Of a DNA stretch of 64,000 nucleotides, positions 9,017-20,251 are shown in pieces (within the stretch, counting starts at the first letter, position 1; the number at the start of each line of letters is the position of its first letter). Location of the stretch: the NCBI RefSeq assembly GCF_018881815.1, contig NZ_JACVPP010000001.1, forward strand, positions 1,745,654 through 1,809,653, written 5' to 3'. A program made the position numbers and the translations under genes. The stretch comes from Polynucleobacter sp. MWH-HuK1. Lineage in GTDB: Bacteria > Pseudomonadota > Gammaproteobacteria > Burkholderiales > Burkholderiaceae. The notes below the pieces were generated by a model, which saw only the letters and a list, made by a program, of their open reading frames with translations, had not been told where the DNA came from and made no database searches.

Positions 9017-10247
9017 ATGCATTTTTTGTATCAGAATGAATATATCCTACCAGCCAGAAAGTGAGCAACCCACAAATTGAGGCGCCATAGCCCACGAGGT
9101 TGTAGTGCTGCATCATGCCATCAGGCCCAATAGTCACTATCCAACCAGCCAAAACTGAGGCAATACCCGAGGACAGCATTTGTACCGAACCAACCAAACT
9201 CATAAAGGTTCCGCGAATCTTGTTTTCAACCACTTGACTCACCATTGCCATTGCCGGAATCATTCTTCCTGATACTAAAACGAAAAATGCGGTTGAATTA
9301 ATCAACACGATCCATAGAGGCGTTACCGGTAAATTAGTTGTTACCAAGATCGGTATAAGACTAACAATTGCCAAGACCCGGAAAACAGCAACCTTTCCAT
9401 ACTTATCAGACATATGGCCTATAAAACGAGAGCTCAATAGGGTAGCTACACCACCACAAAGGTAAATCAAAGAAATATAAGAGTTACTAATTCCAACATT
9501 GGAGGTGAAATAGAGAGCGATATAAGGGATAACAGAGAAACCTGTAATCATAATGAGTGCCATGAATACAAAAGCTTTGATATGCGAAGGCACAATCAAG
9601 ATCTTCAAAACCTGACTCAATCGACTGCCTTCATGAACATGATCTAAATGTTCTGCGATCTTAGGAATATTGCGATAGCCTAAATACAGAATCAGACTTG
9701 AAATTAAGGTGATAAAAAAGAATGGTGCACGCCAACCCAAACTTGGGATATGGTTCGCAAGAAATAATCCCAAGGGAACTCCAGCAACTGTCGAGACCGA
9801 AAATGCAGCCATTACCGTACCTAGCGCCTTACCTCTCCGCTCAAAGGGAATTGAGTCAGCGACAATCGTTTGAACTAGGGAACCCAGAATGCCGCCAAAG
9901 GCACCAGCAAATGCGCGAGCAATAAAGAGCGCTTCATAGTTGGGGGCTAAGCCACAAGCAAAAGTGGCGATAATAAAGAGCGCATACAAACTTAGCAGAA
10001 GTTGCCTGCGCTCAAAGCGATCAACATAATAAGTAGCCAAAATACCAGCAGCGGCTGCGGCAAATGTATAAGAAGAAAGCAGCAAGCCAAATTGATGCGT
10101 GTTGATATTGAGCTCCCGAATAAATTCAGGGCCCAATGGCATCATGATCATGAAATCCAAGATGTGGGTGAACTGTATGCCTGCCAAAGAAAACAAAAAG
10201 AAGCGTTCTCGCTTCTTGGTTTCAACAGTATGAGGGGCGGTATTCAA
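9015..10247 (-). CDS. Major facilitator superfamily transporter
   Basis: A 410-residue inner-membrane protein with 12 predicted helices. The loop between helices 2 and 3 has the MFS signature in the form YVDRFERRQLL, and the second-half counterpart is IGHMSDKYGK. The family includes drug:H+ antiporters of the Bcr/CmlA and arabinose-efflux type. It is the first gene of an apparent operon with the hydrolase and two unknown genes. The substrate is not predictable. The upstream gap of about 85 bp to the divergent gene at 10333 would hold promoters for both. Confidence 0.88.
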   Translation of the reverse strand: MNTAPHTVETKKRERFFLFSLAGIQFTHILDFMIMMPLGPEFIRELNINTHQFGLLLSSYTFAAAAAGILATYYVDRFERRQLLLSLYALFIIATFACGLAPNYEALFIARAFAGAFGGILGSLVQTIVADSIPFERRGKALGTVMAAFSVSTVAGVPLGLFLANHIPSLGWRAPFFFITLISSLILYLGYRNIPKIAEHLDHVHEGSRLSQVLKILIVPSHIKAFVFMALIMITGFSVIPYIALYFTSNVGISNSYISLIYLCGGVATLLSSRFIGHMSDKYGKVAVFRVLAIVSLIPILVTTNLPVTPLWIVLINSTAFFVLVSGRMIPAMAMVSQVVENKIRGTFMSLVGSVQMLSSGIASVLAGWIVTIGPDGMMQHYNLVGYGASICGLLTFWLVGYIHSDTKNA

Positions 10248-10332
10248 GGGATGCTTTACTTGGCTTAATCAATATGACATTATCGTCTTTGGACGAAATA
10301 CTTGCCTATTTATTTCAAGTCATACAAAACTT

Positions 10333-10848
10333 ATGTCTACTGCTACCGACGCCATTATTCAATCTTCCCTAGCAGGACTACCGCTATGGCCCTTAGTCCG
10401 GAATACTTTTTTTGGCATCTTTGGCATCATCATCGTTCTGCTATACCATGGAAGTACTATTAATTTTCTCATCACCCGCTTTGAGAGATTGACCAATAAA
10501 AACCTAGCAAAGAAACAATATAACCGAGTTTTTTTTCATTTTTATTTATCATTTTTTTACATCGCTATTATTCATCTGACAGAAATCGTCATCTGGACGG
10601 TCTATGTTCATCAACTCGATTTAATTGACAATGCAGTGCAAACATTATTGTTTGTTGGCAGCTGCTACACTACGGTGGGATTTGTTGAGGATCTTCTGCC
10701 AGATGGCTGGAAAAGCCTTGCATTCTTCATATCATTTTCTGGCTTGTTTGCAATCGCATGGACTACCTCTGTCATGATTGGCATGACCAACTCATATAAA
10801 GCAGCCTGGAATCTAAAGCACCACCAAAAAGATCCTACCGCCTCTTAA
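10333..10848 (+). CDS. Two-pore-helix ion-channel-like membrane protein
   Basis: 171 residues with hydrophobic helices at about 22-38, 68-92 and 128-150. Between the last two, CYTTVGF (111-117) has the form of a potassium-channel selectivity filter (TVGY/F) but lacks the glycine that normally follows; VED comes instead. Ion_trans_2-type proteins have the same helix, pore loop, helix layout. No regulatory RCK domain is attached. It is a single gene, and its 3' end overlaps the convergent gene at 10835 by 14 bp. Ion conduction is an inference from this one motif and topology. Confidence 0.65.
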   Translation: MSTATDAIIQSSLAGLPLWPLVRNTFFGIFGIIIVLLYHGSTINFLITRFERLTNKNLAKKQYNRVFFHFYLSFFYIAIIHLTEIVIWTVYVHQLDLIDNAVQTLLFVGSCYTTVGFVEDLLPDGWKSLAFFISFSGLFAIAWTTSVMIGMTNSYKAAWNLKHHQKDPTAS

Positions 10849-11329
10849 GGTAGTACCCATAAACACAGCGATTTCCACCTCTTGATGGGTCATGGGTATC
10901 GTGTATCACACCATCAATGATGGTCGTCAGATGCTTGGAAACCTTCGCAATCAGCACGCCCTCTGGAAGCTCGTCGGGGCGTAGATGCACCTGGCATCCC
11001 GCTCCCACCTTCATGGTGGGTACCCAGTCAAATCCCTGAGCCAGAATGTAATTATGAAAGACATTGCGATGATTGCCATTTCTGGGTGACGAACCTTTAA
11101 TCTTTAGTCTCTTAGCAAGTCGATCGTATTTGACTTGTGCATATCTTTCGTTTGCAAGCCTGAGGTCTTCGTAGACCTGCATGTAAGGAAGGTTTGCTGC
11201 GATTGCAATAGATCTCACAACACAATCCCCTGCCCCTCCTTTAAAGCCAGCCTTCTCCCTACCGCCATCATTTAACTGAAATGAATACTTGGAGTACTTT
11301 TTAGAGAAAGGGTTAAGAAATCCGAACAT
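10835..11329 (-). CDS. Small papain-fold (C39-like) cysteine-protease-like protein
   Basis: 164 residues. GDCVVRSIAIA (Cys36) early on and KHLTTIIDGVIHDTHD (His133, Asp144/147) later give a Cys...His...Asp arrangement, as in papain-like and C39-like proteins and in small phage or plasmid proteins of this form. No signal peptide or membrane helix is seen. The frame opens from a TTG at 11341, but the ATG at 11329 is the more usual start. The gene begins immediately after the malate synthase terminator, so its promoter is not obvious. Substrate unknown, and peptidase activity is inferred. Confidence 0.65.
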   Translation of the reverse strand: MFGFLNPFSKKYSKYSFQLNDGGREKAGFKGGAGDCVVRSIAIAANLPYMQVYEDLRLANERYAQVKYDRLAKRLKIKGSSPRNGNHRNVFHNYILAQGFDWVPTMKVGAGCQVHLRPDELPEGVLIAKVSKHLTTIIDGVIHDTHDPSRGGNRCVYGYYLKRR

Positions 11330-11340
11330 AAAAGTTGGCA

Positions 11341-11376
11341 AATAAAAAATGGATTTGCTTTGTGGGCAAATCCATT
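11341..11376 (-). terminator. Rho-independent terminator of malate synthase G gene
   Basis: An 11-bp perfect stem (11348-11358 with 11366-11376) with a 7-nt loop. On the minus strand it is followed by a TTTTTTATT run. It lies 25 bp after the glcB stop. Confidence 0.9.
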
Positions 11377-11400
11377 CTTATATAAAGCGCTAAAGAAGTA

Positions 11401-13614
11401 TTAAGCGTGAGCCTTCTTCACTTCTAAACGCCAAGCGTGCAACAAAGGCTCAGTGTAGCCATTAGGCTGCTCAAGACCTTTGAAAATCAGGTCACTTGCT
11501 GCTTTGTAGGCATATGAATCTTTGTAATTTGGCATCATTGGTTTATACAAGGGATCGCCAGCATTCTGGCCATCAACTACCTTGGCCATACGCTGCAAAG
11601 TTTCATTTACTTGATCTGCAGTCACAATACCATTGAGTAACCAGTTAGCAATGTGCTGGCTAGAGATACGCAAAGTTGCACGATCTTCCATCAAGCCTAC
11701 GTTATGAATATCGGGCACCTTAGAGCAACCAACGCCTTGATCGATCCAGCGAACTACATAACCCAAAATACCTTGGCAGTTGTTGTCCAACTCTTGCTGA
11801 ATCTCTTCTTTAGACCAGTTAGCCTTTTCTACCACTGGAATGGTCAACAAATCATTAATTAAGGCTTCCGCTTCAGCCTGAGTATCGAGCTTTTCCATTT
11901 CTTTTTGTAGCTCAGCTACGTTTACTTGGTGATAGTGAAGCGCATGCAAGGTTGCAGCAGTTGGAGATGGCACCCAAGCAGTATTGGCGCCTGCTTTTGG
12001 GTGAACAATCTTCTGCTCAACCATAGCCTTCATCATGTCTGGCATTGCCCACATACCTTTACCGATTTGAGCACGGCCACGCAAGCCGCAATCCAAACCT
12101 GCAAATACGTTACGACGCTCATAGGCTGACAACCACTTGCTGGTTTTCATATCGCCCTTGCGCATCATTGGACCTGCATACATAGCAGTGTGCATCTCAT
12201 CGCCAGTACGATCTAAGAAGCCAGTATTAATAAAAGCAACACGCGCACCAGCAGCAGCAATCGCTGCCTTGATGTTCGCACTCATGCGACGCTCTTCATC
12301 CATGATGCCCAGTTTCACTGTATCAGCTGGCAGGCCGAGTAATTTTTCAACGCGGCCAAACAATTCACCTGCAAAAGCCACTTCTTCAGGGCTATGCATT
12401 TTTGGCTTAACGATATAAACAGAACCCTTGCGAGTATTGCCAATGGCTTGACTTGCTGGACGGTTAATATCGTACAAAGCGATCAATACAGTTACAACAG
12501 CATCCAAGATACCTTCGTAGATTTCTTTACCCTCCCCGGTAATGATTGCAGGGTTAGTCATCAAATGACCAACGTTGCGGAGGAACAAGAGTGAACGGCC
12601 ATGTAATGTCACAATGCCATCTTTTGCATCAACAGCGCCAATGCCGGCTTTGTATTTACGGTCTGGGTTGAGTGCACGAGTAATTGTCTTATCACCCTTC
12701 TTCACCTCCTCAACCAAAGTTCCCTTGAGGATGCCTAACCAGTTTTCATAAGCAAGAACCTTGTCATCGCCATCCACCGCAGCAATAGAGTCTTCCAAAT
12801 CTAAGATGGTGGAAAGCGCGGCTTCCAGCACAACGTCATTGATACCAGCAGGATCGCTTGCGCCAATCGTTTTGCTCTTATTAATTTCGATATCAATATG
12901 AATGCCGTTGTTACGCAAGAGGATTGAGCTTGGCGCTGAGGCCTCGCCCTGATAACCAACAAATTGCTTCTCATCAGCCAAACCAGTTGTTGTGCCATCT
13001 TTTAACTTGACTACCAACTTATTACCATCAACTGTGTAGGCAACTGAGTCACGATGTGAGCCTTTAGCCAATGGAGCTGACTGATCCAAGAAGTTGCGAG
13101 CATAAGCAACAACCTTTGCACCGCGAATTGGGTTGTAAGCACCAGTCTTAGTGGCGCCATCTTCTTCAGAGAGAACGTCAGTACCATAAAGGGCGTCATA
13201 CAAAGACCCCCAACGAGCGTTAGCGGCATTCAATGCATAGCGGGCATTGAGAACTGGAACCACCAACTGAGGACCAGCTTGAAGAGCCAGTTCATCATCT
13301 ACGTTCTTAGTTGTTGCAGTGATCTTGCCTGGAACATCTACCAAGTAATCAATCTCTTTTAGAAACTTGCGATATGCAGGCATATCGGTAATTGGGCCTG
13401 GATTGGCTTGATGCCATTTATCTAAATCCGCCTGAATGCGATCACGTTTTGCGAGTAAGGCTTCGTTTTTTGGAGTGAGATCCTTAACGATTTCATCAAA
13501 ACCCTTCCAAAAGTCAGCACTCTTAATACCGGTACCTGGAAGCACTTTGTCTTCGATAAAACGATATAAGGGGGTTGCCACTTGAAGGCTATTACAGGTA
13601 GTGCGCGCAGTCAT
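11401..13614 (-). CDS. glcB: Malate synthase G
   Basis: Condenses glyoxylate with acetyl-CoA to malate in the glyoxylate bypass. The 737-residue length and sequence fit the monomeric G isoform (about 720-740), not the shorter A form (about 530). The N-terminal clasp ([15 protein letters not shown]), the barrel stretch [14 protein letters not shown] and the later [16 protein letters not shown] are typical. It is followed by a strong terminator and is preceded by purA 55 bp upstream on the same strand. Isocitrate lyase is not in the window. Confidence 0.97.
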   Translation of the reverse strand: MTARTTCNSLQVATPLYRFIEDKVLPGTGIKSADFWKGFDEIVKDLTPKNEALLAKRDRIQADLDKWHQANPGPITDMPAYRKFLKEIDYLVDVPGKITATTKNVDDELALQAGPQLVVPVLNARYALNAANARWGSLYDALYGTDVLSEEDGATKTGAYNPIRGAKVVAYARNFLDQSAPLAKGSHRDSVAYTVDGNKLVVKLKDGTTTGLADEKQFVGYQGEASAPSSILLRNNGIHIDIEINKSKTIGASDPAGINDVVLEAALSTILDLEDSIAAVDGDDKVLAYENWLGILKGTLVEEVKKGDKTITRALNPDRKYKAGIGAVDAKDGIVTLHGRSLLFLRNVGHLMTNPAIITGEGKEIYEGILDAVVTVLIALYDINRPASQAIGNTRKGSVYIVKPKMHSPEEVAFAGELFGRVEKLLGLPADTVKLGIMDEERRMSANIKAAIAAAGARVAFINTGFLDRTGDEMHTAMYAGPMMRKGDMKTSKWLSAYERRNVFAGLDCGLRGRAQIGKGMWAMPDMMKAMVEQKIVHPKAGANTAWVPSPTAATLHALHYHQVNVAELQKEMEKLDTQAEAEALINDLLTIPVVEKANWSKEEIQQELDNNCQGILGYVVRWIDQGVGCSKVPDIHNVGLMEDRATLRISSQHIANWLLNGIVTADQVNETLQRMAKVVDGQNAGDPLYKPMMPNYKDSYAYKAASDLIFKGLEQPNGYTEPLLHAWRLEVKKAHA

Positions 13615-13669
13615 GTTGTTATCTTCTTATGCAAAAGTTAATAAATTAAATCGAATTGGTTATTTTCCA

Positions 13670-15058
<1,389 letters not shown>

Positions 15059-15063
15059 TTAAT

Positions 15064-16239
15064 TTAATAACTGCCTGACTTCTTTTTTACTTCCCAAGAG
15101 TTGCCCCGCTTTACAAGCTCTCGGTCACATTCGTATTCAGCAGCCTCAAGGGTTGTGCCTGCTAGAACCTGTATCACTACCTCACCCTGAGCTCTGAGGG
15201 TGGCAATAGCTTTGTTTAAATCAGCATCCTCTAACCAAGGCGCAATGATTGCCATCTTGCGGACACTTAAAGGCGACAAACTTGCTAGCGTTAATAGATC
15301 CAAAGAAAAACCAGTAGCAGGACGTGGACGTCCAAAGGCTTGACCAACATGATCATAGCGGCCGCCTCTTGCAATTGGCTGCGGTAATTGGTCAACATAG
15401 GCGGCAAACATCACACCACTGTGATACTGATAGCCACGCAAATCAGCCAGATCAATACTGAGCTCTAAATTGGCAGATAGTTTTGCTGCGGCTGACACCA
15501 AACGCTCAAGATCCGCTAAAGCCTGGTCAATAGCAGCATGCTTAGGTAAGTCTTTTTTTGCCTTTGTCAGCACTTCTACACAAGGACCATTTAACTCGGT
15601 CAAAGTGATCAGTGCTTTTGCAATATTTGCTGGCAAGCAAGTTGCCCATTGAGTCAGGCGTGGACGATCTTTGCTTTGCAAAAGACTGTACAAAGCCTCA
15701 ACCGTATCTTTATTTAAGTTCTGACCATCTAAGATGCCAGCCAAAATACCAGCATGGGACAAATCTATATAGACCTTCTCTAAACCAGCAACCGACAAAG
15801 TTTTGAGTAATAGAGTAATGGCCTCTAAATCAGCTTCCCAAGTGGAACATCCATAAATCTCAGCGCCTAATTGCAATTCTTCGCGAGCAGAGCTGCCCAC
15901 TGGAGTGCGAGCGTGCGCAACAGAGCCTGCATAACAAAGACGGGTAACCCCAGCGCGATTTAAGAGGTGAGCATCAATTCGCGCTACCTGTGGTGTCATA
16001 TCTGCACGCAGACCTAAGGTACGACCAGATAATTGATCCACCAATTTGAAGGTCTGAAGATTAAGATCCGAACCAGTGCCGGTTAATAAAGAATCCAAGA
16101 ACTCCAAAATTGGAGGGGCAACTAACTCATAACCATAAGACTGATATAAATCCAAAATGGCGCGACGCAAAGACTCAACCTTGCGAGCCTCAGCAGGCAA
16201 AACATCTGCAATATCTTCAGGAAGTAACCAGCGATTCAT
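15064..16239 (-). CDS. hisZ: ATP phosphoribosyltransferase regulatory subunit
   Basis: A paralogue of histidyl-tRNA synthetase that lacks aminoacylation and activates the short form of HisG in histidine biosynthesis. The 391-residue protein keeps the class II synthetase-like core (LEFLDSLLTGTG, LGLRADMTPQVARI, ARGGRYD), but its anticodon-binding domain is reduced. The true hisS is also present, at 23477. This organism should therefore use the short HisG plus HisZ complex. It starts 20 bp after hflC. Confidence 0.95.
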   Translation of the reverse strand: MNRWLLPEDIADVLPAEARKVESLRRAILDLYQSYGYELVAPPILEFLDSLLTGTGSDLNLQTFKLVDQLSGRTLGLRADMTPQVARIDAHLLNRAGVTRLCYAGSVAHARTPVGSSAREELQLGAEIYGCSTWEADLEAITLLLKTLSVAGLEKVYIDLSHAGILAGILDGQNLNKDTVEALYSLLQSKDRPRLTQWATCLPANIAKALITLTELNGPCVEVLTKAKKDLPKHAAIDQALADLERLVSAAAKLSANLELSIDLADLRGYQYHSGVMFAAYVDQLPQPIARGGRYDHVGQAFGRPRPATGFSLDLLTLASLSPLSVRKMAIIAPWLEDADLNKAIATLRAQGEVVIQVLAGTTLEAAEYECDRELVKRGNSWEVKKKSGSY

Positions 16240-16259
16240 GATGTGAGCTATTTGCTTTC

Positions 16260-17129
16260 TTATTTTTTGTGCAGGAACTTAAAGAAGTCGCTAGTTGGCT
16301 CAACCACCATCACATCTTTCTTATCCTTGAAAGAGCCTCTATAGGCCTCTAGACTTTGATAGAACTGAGCAAACTGTGGGTCACGACCAAATGCCTCTGC
16401 ATAAAGCGCTGTCGCTTTAGCATCACCTGCACCCTTAATTTTTTGGGCATCACGATAGGCTTCAGCCAAAATCGTATCGCGTTGACGCTCTGCATTTGCG
16501 CGAATCTTGTCAGATTCAGCAGCACCCATAGATCGCAACTCATTGGCAACACGTTTGCGTTCTGCTTCCATACGGCGATATACAGAGTCACTAATCTCAG
16601 CCAATAGGTCAACACGCTTTAAGCGCACGTCCACAATCTCAACGCCGATATCAGATGCATCATCGGCAACCTTTTTGCGAATACCCTGCATTACCTCTTC
16701 ACGCTGATCAGAAATTAATTCACGAACAGTGCGTTTGGTGAACTCTTCATTCAAGGCTGAGCGAACTAACTGAGTTAAGCGGTCTTGCGCCAAGCGCTCA
16801 TCGCCTTTAAAGCTAATGAAGAACTTACGTGGATCGACAATGCGCCATTTCACATAAGAATCTACTAACAAGTTTTTCTTCTCAGCAGTGATGAACCGCT
16901 CTGCCTCTGGATTGTCGATTGTCAAAATACGGCGGTCGAAGAAGCGAACACTTTCAAATGGCGCCGGCAACTTTACTTGAATGCCAGGATTTTCAATCAC
17001 TCGCACAATTGACCCAAACGCAAATACCACAGCAAATTTACGCTGATCAACCACAAAGATGCTTGACGACAAAATATAGATGAGCGCAACAAAGCCAATG
17101 CCTGCTGCAATTAAACGATTTGCATTCAT
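16260..17129 (-). CDS. hflC: HflC, SPFH-domain modulator of FtsH
   Basis: Inner-membrane protein with one N-terminal helix (about 5-25) and a periplasmic SPFH/prohibitin domain. It forms the HflKC cage around the protease FtsH and affects its turnover of membrane proteins. The 289 residues include VDQRKFAVVFAFG and the later helical region (RVANELRSMGAAESDKIRA). Its ATG overlaps the hflK stop by one base (TAATG), so expression is coupled. Confidence 0.95.
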   Translation of the reverse strand: MNANRLIAAGIGFVALIYILSSSIFVVDQRKFAVVFAFGSIVRVIENPGIQVKLPAPFESVRFFDRRILTIDNPEAERFITAEKKNLLVDSYVKWRIVDPRKFFISFKGDERLAQDRLTQLVRSALNEEFTKRTVRELISDQREEVMQGIRKKVADDASDIGVEIVDVRLKRVDLLAEISDSVYRRMEAERKRVANELRSMGAAESDKIRANAERQRDTILAEAYRDAQKIKGAGDAKATALYAEAFGRDPQFAQFYQSLEAYRGSFKDKKDVMVVEPTSDFFKFLHKK

Positions 17130-18625
17130 TATCTAGCCTCCCTATCGCGACTGCGAAGACCATCACGCTTATCTATGAAACTATTGCTAGTCGAGGTGGC
17201 GCCAGAAGACGAGCTAGATGCATTTGAACCGGTGGCACCGCCCACCGTCACACTTCCCGTAGGGGTGCTTGCGCCAGATTGAACCTGAGTGCTGGCAGCT
17301 TGAGCACTTTCAGCACTCACTTGCGCAACGATCTTATCGAGCGGAAGATATAAAAGGCTATTGCTCTTAGTGGTATCAACCAATATCTTAGTAACGTTGT
17401 TGTACATCTCACGCATGCTATCGATATACATACGATCACGCGTTACTTGAGGAGCTTTAGAGTACTCAACCAATACTTGCTTGAAGCGTGTGGCATCACC
17501 TTCTGCGGTAGCGACTACACGGGCCTTATAACCTTCAGCTTCTTGAATCAGGCGTTCAGCGGTACCTTTAGCTCTTGGAATAATGTCATTCGCATACGCC
17601 TGACCCTCACTCTTTAAGCGCTCTTGATCTTGACCAGCTTTTACTGCGTCATCAAATGCAGCCTGCACTTGCTCTGGTGGCTGAACGTTTTGCACAGTTA
17701 CACTCGTCACATAGATACCAGTCTTATAACTATCCAAAATCTTCTGGATGGAATTCGCTAAATCAACACCAATCTTTTCGCGACCTTCGTACAGAACGGT
17801 ATCCATCTTGCTGCGCGCAACGATTTCGCGGACAGCTGTTTCAGCAGCCTGCACTACCGCCGCATCAGGATCGCGGTTATTAAATAAATAATCAGTAGGA
17901 TCTTTTAAGCGATATTGCACAGCAAAGCGCACATCGATAATGTTTTCATCCTCAGTCAGCATGGAAGAATCTTTTTGATTCGTCGCTTTAATTAAGACTG
18001 GGCGCCCCACTTCTACAGAACGAACACCTGATAAGTTCACCGTCTCTTCAGACTGGATTGGCCACGGCATACGCCAGTTGATACCAGGCTTGGCGGTGTA
18101 GTCATACTTACCAAAAGTAAGGATGACACCAGCTTGACCCTCTTGGATGATGAAGAAGCCACTGCAAACCCACATAAAGAAGACAACTGCACCTGCAATC
18201 AGAATGCTTGCCTTTGATCCAAAGGGATTACTAAAGTTGAGATTAGGTGCGCTGAAGCCGCCACTTCCACCACCATTGCCACCGCTACCACCTCGTTGTG
18301 AAGGCGGGGGAATATTAGTGCTACTTGGTTTATTAGATGGCTTACTTGCTGCGCCGGGAGATTTTTTGCCCCCAAAAATGCCAGCAATTCTGTCGTTGAA
18401 ATCCCTCCAGAGCTCATCCAAATCTGGAGGGCCATCTGACTTATTTGGCTGACCTATTGGTCGATTGTTTGGCTGGGCTTCTACTGGCTGATTGGTTTCT
18501 GGATCCGCTTTTGGAGCTTGATCGCCCCCCTGCCCATCTTTAGCATCTTTAGATCCACCGGAATTGTGGCTATTGCCCCAACCGGGATCATTGACCGAAA
18601 ACAGTCCTAGAAATTTACGCGTCAT
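17129..18625 (-). CDS. hflK: HflK, SPFH-domain modulator of FtsH
   Basis: Partner of HflC in the HflKC-FtsH complex. The 498-residue protein has an unusually long cytoplasmic N terminus rich in Gly, Ser, Pro, Asn and Gln (1-135), then one transmembrane helix (about 140-160), the SPFH domain (QEGQAGVILTFGKYD) and a Ser/Thr/Gly-rich tail. E. coli HflK is about 419 residues, and the extra length is in the low-complexity ends. Its start overlaps the hflX stop by 11 bp. Confidence 0.95.
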   Translation of the reverse strand: MTRKFLGLFSVNDPGWGNSHNSGGSKDAKDGQGGDQAPKADPETNQPVEAQPNNRPIGQPNKSDGPPDLDELWRDFNDRIAGIFGGKKSPGAASKPSNKPSSTNIPPPSQRGGSGGNGGGSGGFSAPNLNFSNPFGSKASILIAGAVVFFMWVCSGFFIIQEGQAGVILTFGKYDYTAKPGINWRMPWPIQSEETVNLSGVRSVEVGRPVLIKATNQKDSSMLTEDENIIDVRFAVQYRLKDPTDYLFNNRDPDAAVVQAAETAVREIVARSKMDTVLYEGREKIGVDLANSIQKILDSYKTGIYVTSVTVQNVQPPEQVQAAFDDAVKAGQDQERLKSEGQAYANDIIPRAKGTAERLIQEAEGYKARVVATAEGDATRFKQVLVEYSKAPQVTRDRMYIDSMREMYNNVTKILVDTTKSNSLLYLPLDKIVAQVSAESAQAASTQVQSGASTPTGSVTVGGATGSNASSSSSGATSTSNSFIDKRDGLRSRDREAR

Positions 18626-19811
18626 TTGAGAAATAGCTCGGGTTGGAAATCGGATTAAATTCAGAAGTTTCTGGTCGTTCAGGTAAAGGCTCTAAAAACT
18701 CATCCGGGGCCAATTGTTTCTTGGCACGGTTGTGCTCGACCCTTATTCTATCAGTCATTTGAGAGCATTCGGCGAGGGCTGAACGAAGTAAATCAAGGCC
18801 CAAGCCGGACTGGGCTGACAGGAAAATCTGGCTAGGAATGCCCTGCCCATCCCGCTCTAAAACAGCCCCATGGGTAAAGGTTTGAGGCATGAGGTCGATT
18901 TTGTTCATTACCTCGATCCTTGGGATGTCGTCAGCCCCAATTTCCTCTAAAACAGCCTCAACTTCAGCCTTTTGCTCCCTGACTACAGGGCTACAGGCAT
19001 CAATAACATGCAAAATCAGGTCCGCGTGGATGGTTTCATCCAAAGTGGCCCTAAAAGCCTCAACCAGCTGATGGGGTAAATCTCGGATAAATCCCACTGT
19101 ATCGGAGACCACAATCGACCCAACCCCATACAAATGGACTCTTCTGGAGGTGGTATCGAGGGTGGCAAATAGCTGATCAGCAGCGTATGTCCCTGCTTTG
19201 GTTAGGGCATTAAAAAGGGTGGATTTGCCCGCATTGGTGTACCCCACCAAAGAGACTGAAAACACATCCTTGCGATTTCGAGCACGTCTTTGCGTTCTTT
19301 GTTGGCGCTGTAGCCTTTCCAACTCATTCTCAAGACGCTTGGCCTTGGTTGCCAATATTCGGCGATCCAACTCCATTTGCGTTTCACCAGGGCCACCGCG
19401 CACACCAATACCCCCACGCTGACGCTCTAAGTGACTCCATGCCCTCACCAATCGAGACATGCGATATCGCACTTGCGCAAGCTCAACCTGCGTCTTACCA
19501 ATGTGACTTTGCGCTCTTTGACTAAAGATATCCAAAATCAAACCAGTACGATCCATCACATGAAATCCAATGTGGCGTTCTAAATTTCGTTGCTGAGTTG
19601 GAGATAAAGGATGATTAAAGATTGCTAGCTCTGCGCCCTGCTCTTCCATAACCCTTTTAAGTTCATTAGCCTTACCTGAGCCAATGAATAATGCAGGATC
19701 CGTCCTGCCTTTGCGGGCGATAACACTTGCTGCGGGTATGGATCCGGCGCTATCAGCTAAAAGGCTGAGCTCAGCCATGCTGTCAGCAAAATCTTCGCGC
19801 CCCGTGTCCAC
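18615..19811 (-). CDS. hflX: GTPase HflX
   Basis: Ribosome-associated GTPase that rescues or splits stalled 70S ribosomes. The HflX domain (FIGSGKANELK, DRTGLILDIFSQRA, GGIGVRGGPGETQMELDRR) comes first. The G domain follows with GYTNAGKST, DTVGF and NKID. GTG at 19811 is the first standard start, but the conserved strand RAVLVGVDTG begins about 8 codons before it in the same frame. The real start is therefore probably upstream at a non-standard codon, between 19812 and about 19850. The gene overlaps hflK and follows hfq closely, the usual hfq-hflX-hflK-hflC order. Confidence 0.93.
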   Translation of the reverse strand: MDTGREDFADSMAELSLLADSAGSIPAASVIARKGRTDPALFIGSGKANELKRVMEEQGAELAIFNHPLSPTQQRNLERHIGFHVMDRTGLILDIFSQRAQSHIGKTQVELAQVRYRMSRLVRAWSHLERQRGGIGVRGGPGETQMELDRRILATKAKRLENELERLQRQQRTQRRARNRKDVFSVSLVGYTNAGKSTLFNALTKAGTYAADQLFATLDTTSRRVHLYGVGSIVVSDTVGFIRDLPHQLVEAFRATLDETIHADLILHVIDACSPVVREQKAEVEAVLEEIGADDIPRIEVMNKIDLMPQTFTHGAVLERDGQGIPSQIFLSAQSGLGLDLLRSALAECSQMTDRIRVEHNRAKKQLAPDEFLEPLPERPETSEFNPISNPSYFSNDA

Positions 19812-19848
19812 TCCAACCAGAACAGCGCGTGCCGCATCTACTCCAGTT

Positions 19849-20091
19849 TTATACAGGGCTAGCTTCTTCTAAACGAAAATCAATTGCACGAGCAGGAACA
19901 ATCGTCGAGATTGCGTGTTTGTAAACCATCTGCGTTACGGTATTGCGCAGGAGGACCACATATTGATCGAAGGATTCAATATTGCCCTGCAACTTAATGC
20001 CATTTACGAGATAGATCGAAACAGGTACATGTTCTTTACGCAATGCATTGAGAAATGGATCCTGAAGTAATTGAATTTGTTTGTTATTCAT
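19849..20091 (-). CDS. hfq: RNA chaperone Hfq
   Basis: Sm-like hexameric protein that pairs small RNAs with mRNAs. The 80 residues carry the Sm1 motif ([20 protein letters not shown]) and the Sm2 motif ([13 protein letters not shown]), with the YKH signature at 57-59. The C-terminal tail is very short, so almost only the Sm core is present. It is followed at once by hflX. Its upstream gap of 160 bp from der probably has its own promoter. Confidence 0.97.
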   Translation of the reverse strand: MNNKQIQLLQDPFLNALRKEHVPVSIYLVNGIKLQGNIESFDQYVVLLRNTVTQMVYKHAISTIVPARAIDFRLEEASPV

Positions 20092-20152
20092 ACTGCCCCT
20101 TATTTATCTTTTCTGAACTACTTTTTTCGGAGTCTTGCTTTTTTAATTAAAT

Positions 20153-20188
20153 ACCAATCTTTACGAGAACTACATCTTTAGCCTTATA
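20153..20188 (-). promoter_or_regulatory. Possible hfq promoter
   Basis: On the minus strand a TTGATT-type -35 and a TATATA -10 are spaced about 19 bp in the der-hfq gap. The spacer holds a short GATTTT/AAAATC inverted repeat. The spacing is longer than ideal and the boundaries are approximate, so this is tentative. Confidence 0.3.
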
Positions 20189-20251
20189 TATTGATCTGAT
20201 TTTCGAAAAAATCAAGTCCATATCAACCTTAAGGCGAAAGCTTATCCCAAA

